This document shows, piece by piece, positions 12,844 to 13,597 of a stretch of 13,597 nt of DNA; positions within the stretch are counted from its first letter, which is position 1, and each line of letters opens with the position of its first letter. The DNA comes from Moraxellaceae bacterium UBA2477. Lineage in GTDB: Bacteria > Pseudomonadota > Gammaproteobacteria > Pseudomonadales > Moraxellaceae. Where the stretch lies: NCBI GenBank assembly GCA_002342025.1, contig DDPD01000035.1, forward strand, positions 1 through 13,597, in the 5' to 3' direction. The translations under genes and the position numbers were made by a program. The notes under the pieces were generated by a model. It worked only from the letters and a program-made list of their open reading frames with translations, was not told the origin of the DNA and searched no databases.

Positions 12844-13595
12844 GAGGAAATCTCCAAAGTGGGGGGAGTGGGCTTGCGGTGAAAACTCACCCCTTGCCGC
12901 CAAAGTTTTAAGGCTTGCCAATGAATGCGGGCGACCACCACGACGGTGGCCCAGCCCAACTGGCCAAATAATTTCAATAAATTACGATCCGTCATGGCCA
13001 TGGCATGACCAGAAACATACGTCTTTAAGGACAACTGGCCGTCCTGCCAATAATCAATTTGCACGCGCCTAAAGTTCGCTTGCTGTGCAAATTGGAATTC
13101 GTAATGACCGTTCACGGGGTAGAACGGTGAAACATGGAAAACCTTTTCCCGAATCAGCACGGTTTCTACATCAATGACGCCTTTATCTTCTGCCGTCAGT
13201 AAGTAACAGTGGCGTTCACCAAAGGTATTGTTGACCTCACACAACACAGCACGCAGTTGCTGCTGCTGATCGTGGCAGTACCAGAAGCTGACCGGGTTAA
13301 AGACAAAGCCCAATATTCTTGGCAGCGCATGCAGGTATATATCGCCGTCGGCAAAGTTGATGTGATGGTCTTTTAAAATGCGGCGTATCCACGGCTCAGG
13401 ATCTCCACCATCACCATGGTCAGCGTCGTAATAGCCAAATAAACGCCATTGGTTATAGCCAAACAAACGGCTGGCCAATTCTTGGCGCCGATGAATCGGG
13501 AAATAAATAAACAGGCTTTCATAGGCAAATGCGTTACTAATGCCACCTATGCGGGCATGGCCAACCTTGCCTTTATAAAGCCAAGGCTTATTCAT
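12840..13595 (-). CDS. DUF1365 family protein
   Basis: A 251-residue protein of the DUF1365 family, nearly always encoded beside CFA-like methyltransferases and FAD-dependent amine-oxidase-type proteins. Conserved blocks are LYKGKVGHAR (6-15), NPVSFWYCHD (100-109), EVNNTFGERHCYLL (120-133), KVFHVSPFYP (151-160) and the C-terminal RIHWQALKLWRQGVSFHRKP (223-242). A hydrophobic patch (GWATVVVVARIHW, 214-226) may be membrane-associated. Biochemical function is not known; the Rhodobacter sphaeroides homologue is reported in the singlet-oxygen response regulon with a CFA-like enzyme. The length and N-terminus fit the family, so the ATG at 13595 is probably real, but only 2 nt lie beyond it, so an upstream start and the ribosome binding site cannot be checked. 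Its stop overlaps the methyltransferase ATG by 4 nt. Confidence 0.88.
   Translation of the reverse strand: MNKPWLYKGKVGHARIGGISNAFAYESLFIYFPIHRRQELASRLFGYNQWRLFGYYDADHGDGGDPEPWIRRILKDHHINFADGDIYLHALPRILGFVFNPVSFWYCHDQQQQLRAVLCEVNNTFGERHCYLLTAEDKGVIDVETVLIREKVFHVSPFYPVNGHYEFQFAQQANFRRVQIDYWQDGQLSLKTYVSGHAMAMTDRNLLKLFGQLGWATVVVVARIHWQALKLWRQGVSFHRKPTPPTLEISS
12852..12855 (-). promoter_or_regulatory. Ribosome binding site that fixes the methyltransferase start
   Basis: GGAG on the minus strand lies 8 nt before the ATG at 12843. It favours this start over the upstream in-frame ATG at 12921, which would extend the gene deep into the preceding coding region. Confidence 0.65.
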
Positions 13596-13597
13596 GC

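Noticed and set aside
12844..12921. ATG at 12921 as start of the methyltransferase
   Set aside because: It would overlap the DUF1365 gene by 82 nt and add residues not like the family; ATG 12843 has a good ribosome binding site and an ATGA overlap.

Overview
The window looks like chromosomal DNA of a non-enteric gammaproteobacterium (Pseudomonas / Oceanospirillales / Cellvibrionales-like). The evidence is the gene order pheS-pheT-ihfA-merR-tRNA-Pro(GGG), the close match of IhfA, PheS, PheT and the photolyase to gammaproteobacterial family members, and a ParA-like protein of the type common in pseudomonads. The genus cannot be fixed from this sequence. No insertion sequence, phage gene or CRISPR array was seen.

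Left part, + strand (1-4422): housekeeping translation and nucleoid genes. pheS and pheT encode the two phenylalanyl-tRNA synthetase subunits. ihfA follows 30 nt after pheT, and a small MerR-family regulator overlaps the end of ihfA by 23 nt. A tRNA-Pro(GGG) gene with its own likely promoter and a strong intrinsic terminator closes the block.

Middle, + strand (4423-7473): a small exported ComEA-type helix-hairpin-helix protein; then a 529-nt AT-rich gap (4845-5373) holding a consensus promoter -35, a perfect CAATAAT/ATTATTG palindrome and a facing pair of DnaA-box-like sequences; then a fused SpmA-SpmB-type membrane protein starting at GTG; then an orphan ParA-type ATPase with no ParB partner.

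Right part, - strand (7485-13595): a very compact seven-gene operon read right to left: DUF1365 protein, CFA-family methyltransferase, DUF3833 lipoprotein, short-chain dehydrogenase, NTF2-like protein, MerR/B12-binding photoreceptor (CarH/LitR type) and CPD photolyase. Three junctions are 4-nt ATGA overlaps and the other three are gaps of 3-8 nt. The logic appears to be light or singlet-oxygen defence: a cobalamin light sensor, a light-driven DNA repair enzyme, and a set that modifies membrane fatty acids. The methyltransferase has lost residues that bind bicarbonate in true cyclopropane synthases, so it may be a fatty-acid methylase (for example of the furan fatty acid type) rather than a cyclopropane synthase. 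This operon is the most interesting part of the window; its promoter and any further upstream genes lie beyond the right edge.
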